A stretch of DNA of 10,044 nt from Haplosporangium gracile. Taxonomy: Eukaryota; Mortierellomycota; Mortierellomycetes; Mortierellales; Mortierellaceae. Below, one piece after another: positions 7,228 through 10,044 of this stretch. The DNA is taken from positions 1-10,044 of the forward strand of contig JAAAUF010001224.1 of the NCBI GenBank assembly GCA_015499985.1. Reading direction: 5' to 3'. A program made the position numbers and the translations under genes. The notes beneath the pieces are model-generated. The model was not told where the DNA came from, searched no databases, and saw nothing but the letters and a program-made list of their open reading frames with translations. Every line of letters begins with the position of its first letter. The first letter of the stretch is position 1.

Positions 7228-9420
7228 ATGGTTCGACAACGATCTAATTCCTCGGCATACAGGACAAGCCAAGAAGTTCCCGAGACGCCCTTGACCCCAC
7301 GCACCCCTCGCTCACCGCATCTCCACAGGTCCCGCCTCACCTCGCCTTCAGCTCGCTCGCGGACAGGCATCCGAGGCGGACTCAAACGGGAGTTTCCCGA
7401 AGACGAAGACCTCGATATGGATGACATGCCCTTACGTCGAGCTCACCTCCCTAATCCTACGCCCTCTGAACTCTTGTCCATGGACCTCACAACCTTGGCT
7501 CTTCATAACCGCAACAACAACAGCAGTAGTAGTGGGTGCCGGTCGGCTCTTGCTACACCTTCGCCGTCTGCTCGGTTCAGGGACGATACCGCTGTGGAGC
7601 GACTCAACTTGACCCTTCCTTTTGATAGGATTGCTTCACCCAGCTTTGCCTTCTCGTCTTCATCTTCATCGTCGTCAATGTCTTCACCTTCGCCGTACAA
7701 GAGCAATACTTTCAACAGCAACAGCAACAACAATCACTACAGTTCTAGTTCGCTCGAGTCTGTTCACAGATACCCAACTCGCACGTCAACAACACAGCAC
7801 GATGCTACACCGTCCTCGCCGTTCACAACTCCCGTCAAGGCCGGTAGCAGCAGGACACCTTTTCTTCGGGATGGATCCTCAACACCCGTAGCTTCTTCCT
7901 CGGCAGCAGCATCTTTCTCGTCAACGTCCATCTTTTCTCCACGCTCTGCCCTCCAGAGTCCACCTCGCAGCAACCCTCGCCAGTTCATGAACGACGAAGA
8001 CAACAATCTCTTCCTTACCCAATCGCCACGAGCTATCAGGACACCTCGAAAGCCCATGTCTCAGCTGGAGAATAACAGCAATGTCACAACTCAATCACCT
8101 GCTGACAGGTCGACACCCAATACATCAACATCGGCAGCACAAACATCGACCGACTACTCTGCTTCGACTTCGACGACTGCTCACTCGTACATTCAGCCTG
8201 TTCCAACCCCAGCAGCTTTGATGACTCCAGGAGCCAGCCAAACGACCGATTCTTATGACGACGATATGACCGATACAGAGTCTGTGCTCAGTTTTCAAGG
8301 AGACCAAGAGAAGGAGAATGTCACTCCCAAAATGTCGGAGGACCCGTCAAACCCATTCTTTGTCTCGTCAGATTCAAAGCGGACTATGCGGTATACCAAG
8401 ACGGATGGCTCAACAACTCCCACGGGATGCACAACAGCGCCAGGAACCATTCGACGCTCAAGACGTCTGGCCCTTGGATCCATTTCACCTTGGCGCTGGA
8501 ACTCTTTCGACGAGCATGGGAACCTATTGTATGCTGGTCTGGGCGCGGGCCTTCTCAAAGGAAAGGGATCAGACTGGACAGAGGGCAAGCAAACCAAGAG
8601 TGTCACTGCAGGGTGTTTAGGAGAGCCGCCGGTGGGATCGAGTTCAGGATCCAGTTCAGCAGCAAGCTCGTCCCCTACGAGTAAGGTCGCAATGATTGGA
8701 CCGTCTCTTAACGGAAAGATATCCAAGCTTCCCGACAACCACCCCAATGCTTCCGACACATCTGACCGGAAAGGCGTGCCCTCCAGGACGGCGATGAAGA
8801 ACGCGGAGAGCATTATCGAACCTCAATCAGTGGCCTTCAATCGTCGGGCGCAGAAAATGGCGGGAAGTATCTTTTATTGGAAAAACGGGAACTATCAGTT
8901 GGTGAGCGAGACGGACAAGCAGCAGTGGCCGGGCGAGTGGAAGTTTGAGGTCTACCAGGACCCAGAGTCGCCAGGGACACCATCAGCAGTCGAGGATACT
9001 GACCACGCCGTAGCAACATCCCATAGCTCTACAACGGGTTCATCTTCGACAACAGTGACGTACTTTGGCAAGGGCAAGCTGACAGACCGGCAGCTGAGCG
9101 GACCTTCGTCGAAGAGGGTGCGGATCGGTGCAGGAAACGAGACATTTCACCAGAGTGTTGGTTCGAGCCCACATGCTTCCGAGTCTGATTTGACAGGAGC
9201 AGGAATCATAGATGCACAGGACCTTGTCCCACCTCCGAGTCCAACACCAATGTCGGCGATGAGCACATCGGACAGCAACAGCCCGCAGGCCTCGAAATTG
9301 ATGGGCAGTCGAGCGGGAGCTCCAAGCAAGAAGGCTCGCATGCAAGACCGTTATGACTTCCGGGAGCGCCGCATGCTCAATGAGCCCCTCACCCCTCGAT
9401 CCCGCCGCTGCGGTGCTTAA
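7228..9420 (+). CDS. Ser/Thr/Pro-rich, putative cell-cycle-regulated nuclear protein (730 aa)
   Basis: This is a single exon from an ATG in CCACATGG context to TAA. I do not recognise the family. The protein is largely disordered. It has clustered S/T-P sites at residues 20-40, an acidic stretch at 55-67, Ser and Asn runs at about 90-175, and a full CDK site TPRK at 272-275. A KEN box in the context KENVTP lies at 362-367, and RxxL sequences (possible destruction boxes) at 71-74 and 413-416. Two islands look folded or interaction-prone: a basic RRSRR followed by SPWRWNSFDEHGNLL (409-452), and a second with GSIFYWKNGNYQLV then WPGEWKFEVY (537-585). Basic NLS-like clusters occur at KRVR (629-632) and SKKAR (700-704), before a C-terminal YDFRERR. 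These features suggest a nuclear CDK substrate degraded through APC/C. That role is inferred from motifs, not from homology. Confidence 0.8.
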   Translation: MVRQRSNSSAYRTSQEVPETPLTPRTPRSPHLHRSRLTSPSARSRTGIRGGLKREFPEDEDLDMDDMPLRRAHLPNPTPSELLSMDLTTLALHNRNNNSSSSGCRSALATPSPSARFRDDTAVERLNLTLPFDRIASPSFAFSSSSSSSSMSSPSPYKSNTFNSNSNNNHYSSSSLESVHRYPTRTSTTQHDATPSSPFTTPVKAGSSRTPFLRDGSSTPVASSSAAASFSSTSIFSPRSALQSPPRSNPRQFMNDEDNNLFLTQSPRAIRTPRKPMSQLENNSNVTTQSPADRSTPNTSTSAAQTSTDYSASTSTTAHSYIQPVPTPAALMTPGASQTTDSYDDDMTDTESVLSFQGDQEKENVTPKMSEDPSNPFFVSSDSKRTMRYTKTDGSTTPTGCTTAPGTIRRSRRLALGSISPWRWNSFDEHGNLLYAGLGAGLLKGKGSDWTEGKQTKSVTAGCLGEPPVGSSSGSSSAASSSPTSKVAMIGPSLNGKISKLPDNHPNASDTSDRKGVPSRTAMKNAESIIEPQSVAFNRRAQKMAGSIFYWKNGNYQLVSETDKQQWPGEWKFEVYQDPESPGTPSAVEDTDHAVATSHSSTTGSSSTTVTYFGKGKLTDRQLSGPSSKRVRIGAGNETFHQSVGSSPHASESDLTGAGIIDAQDLVPPPSPTPMSAMSTSDSNSPQASKLMGSRAGAPSKKARMQDRYDFRERRMLNEPLTPRSRRCGA

Positions 9421-9655
9421 AGCCCTAATATCCTTTCATTTGCTACCATCCCTTCCAGTCGCTGTACTCTTTTTTCCCCTTATTATCTTCCACCATCCCG
9501 CCCTCATTTATTATACCATCTTTCCCCCTCCCTTATGTGTGTTTTAATCTCATTTCATATCCCATTGTCTGAGATCTTCTGTAGTTTTAATACCCATTGT
9601 TTGTTTGTACCCATTTGATGTATTTTCTGTATCGTTACTCTTTCCTTTCTTTTTC

Positions 9656-9675
9656 TTTTCTTTTCTTTTCTTTTA
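9656..9675 (+). repeat. CTTTT microsatellite (four perfect units)
   Basis: Four exact CTTTT units end a longer pure-pyrimidine tract (9641-9675). It is about 240 bp beyond the stop of the 730-residue gene and may lie in its 3' untranslated region. Confidence 0.8.
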
Positions 9676-9752
9676 CTTCTTTAACCTCGAAAAATGCCTC
9701 GTTCGTTTATTTGTTCGTTCACATTTCATTAGCATAGCTCATCATGACATTG

Positions 9753-9758
9753 ATTAAA
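9753..9758 (+). terminator. Possible ATTAAA polyadenylation signal of the 730-aa gene
   Basis: ATTAAA, the commonest variant of AATAAA, lies about 333 nt past the stop, after the CTTTT tract. No exact AATAAA was found on this strand between the stop and this point. An earlier AT-rich element could be used instead. Confidence 0.3.
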
Positions 9759-10030
9759 ACAACGGTTTTGCAATTTTTTTCTTTGCAACATGCACTAGGT
9801 TCATAGTAATAATTTTTTTAAAAAAAATGTTTATTTACTTTTTTTTGTTTTTTGTGTTGAGAAAGTGGGTTAATTTACTGTACATATTGAATGAATGGAG
9901 GGGTTAATTTTTTTTTTTTGATTTTGCTATCGTTGATTTAACGAGGTATTTTAGATGCTTCTATGGAATTTATAAAAAAAAAAAAAGAAAAACCCAACGT
10001 AAAAGAAGCGGTAGAGAAAAAGGGAGAAAG

Positions 10031-10044
10031 AAAAAAAAAAAAAA
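10031..10044. repeat. Poly-A homopolymer at the right window edge
   Basis: Fourteen A close the window, preceded by a purine-only stretch. With the poly-T at position 1 it marks a probable assembly edge rather than a biological boundary. Confidence 0.85.

Larger units (their letters stand above)
9421..10044. other. AT-rich 3' flank of the 730-aa gene, no further gene
   Basis: This stretch contains the 3' untranslated region and intergenic DNA. It is pyrimidine-rich at first (9421-9700), then dominated by A and T runs, including T12 at 9908-9919 and adjoining T7/A8 at 9813-9827. A 10-bp direct repeat GGGTTAATTT occurs at 9867-9876 and 9901-9910. No coding frame here is convincing. The window ends in A14. 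Confidence 0.6.

Noticed and set aside
8295..8813. A 172-codon minus-strand frame within the 730-aa gene
   Set aside because: It is antisense to an intact 730-codon frame with clear motif structure, and no family pattern is seen in it.
1..10044. Terminal inverted repeat (poly-T at left, poly-A at right)
   Set aside because: Only homopolymers match. The next bases on each side are unrelated, so this is an assembly edge rather than an element's terminal repeat.
1..10044. CRISPR array, prophage or bacterial mobile element
   Set aside because: There are no regularly spaced repeats, no integrase or transposase motifs, and the gene architecture is eukaryotic.

Overview
The window looks like a short contig from a filamentous, early-diverging fungus, most likely Mucoromycota/Mortierellomycota. 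This is inferred from three things. One gene is interrupted by small GT-AG introns with CTAAC/CTGAC branch points. The proteins are long, disordered and rich in Ser, Thr, Pro and Ala. The intergenic DNA is AT-rich, and the gene leaders are pyrimidine-rich and free of ATG. No bacterial features (Shine-Dalgarno sites, operons) were seen. Both ends are homopolymers (24 T at the left, 14 A at the right), as expected of a contig broken at low-complexity sequence.

Layout: (1) 1-2962 is AT-rich with no convincing gene. It holds homopolymer runs (A19, G8, C13), a few hairpins, and a TATA-like box followed by a T9 run that could mark a small RNA. (2) 3046-4377, minus strand, is a four-exon gene that I assembled from its splice sites. 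It encodes a 294-residue Tho1/SARNP-type mRNA-export factor with an N-terminal SAP domain and four R-x-x-[R/K]-F-G motifs. An AATAAA signal follows it, and a tandem CCAAT element lies about 130 bp upstream. (3) 4832-6118, minus strand, is a single-exon gene for a 428-residue protein that I do not recognise. It has several helical blocks joined by disordered linkers, and two basic segments. (4) 6119-7227 is a divergent intergenic region with pyrimidine-rich, ATG-free leaders on both sides. (5) 7228-9420, plus strand, is a single-exon gene for a 730-residue Ser/Thr/Pro-rich protein. It carries many CDK-type S/T-P sites, a KEN box and two tryptophan-containing islands that stand out from the disordered background. 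(6) 9421-10044 is an AT-rich 3' flank with a CTTTT repeat and A/T homopolymers.

How the genes relate: they are not an obvious pathway. The SAP protein should act in the nucleus with the Sub2/UAP56 (DDX39B) helicase in packaging mRNA for export. The two large unknown proteins share a divergent promoter region, and both carry nuclear-localisation-like basic clusters. The 730-residue protein has the hallmarks of a cell-cycle-regulated, APC/C-degraded CDK substrate, but this is inferred from motifs only.
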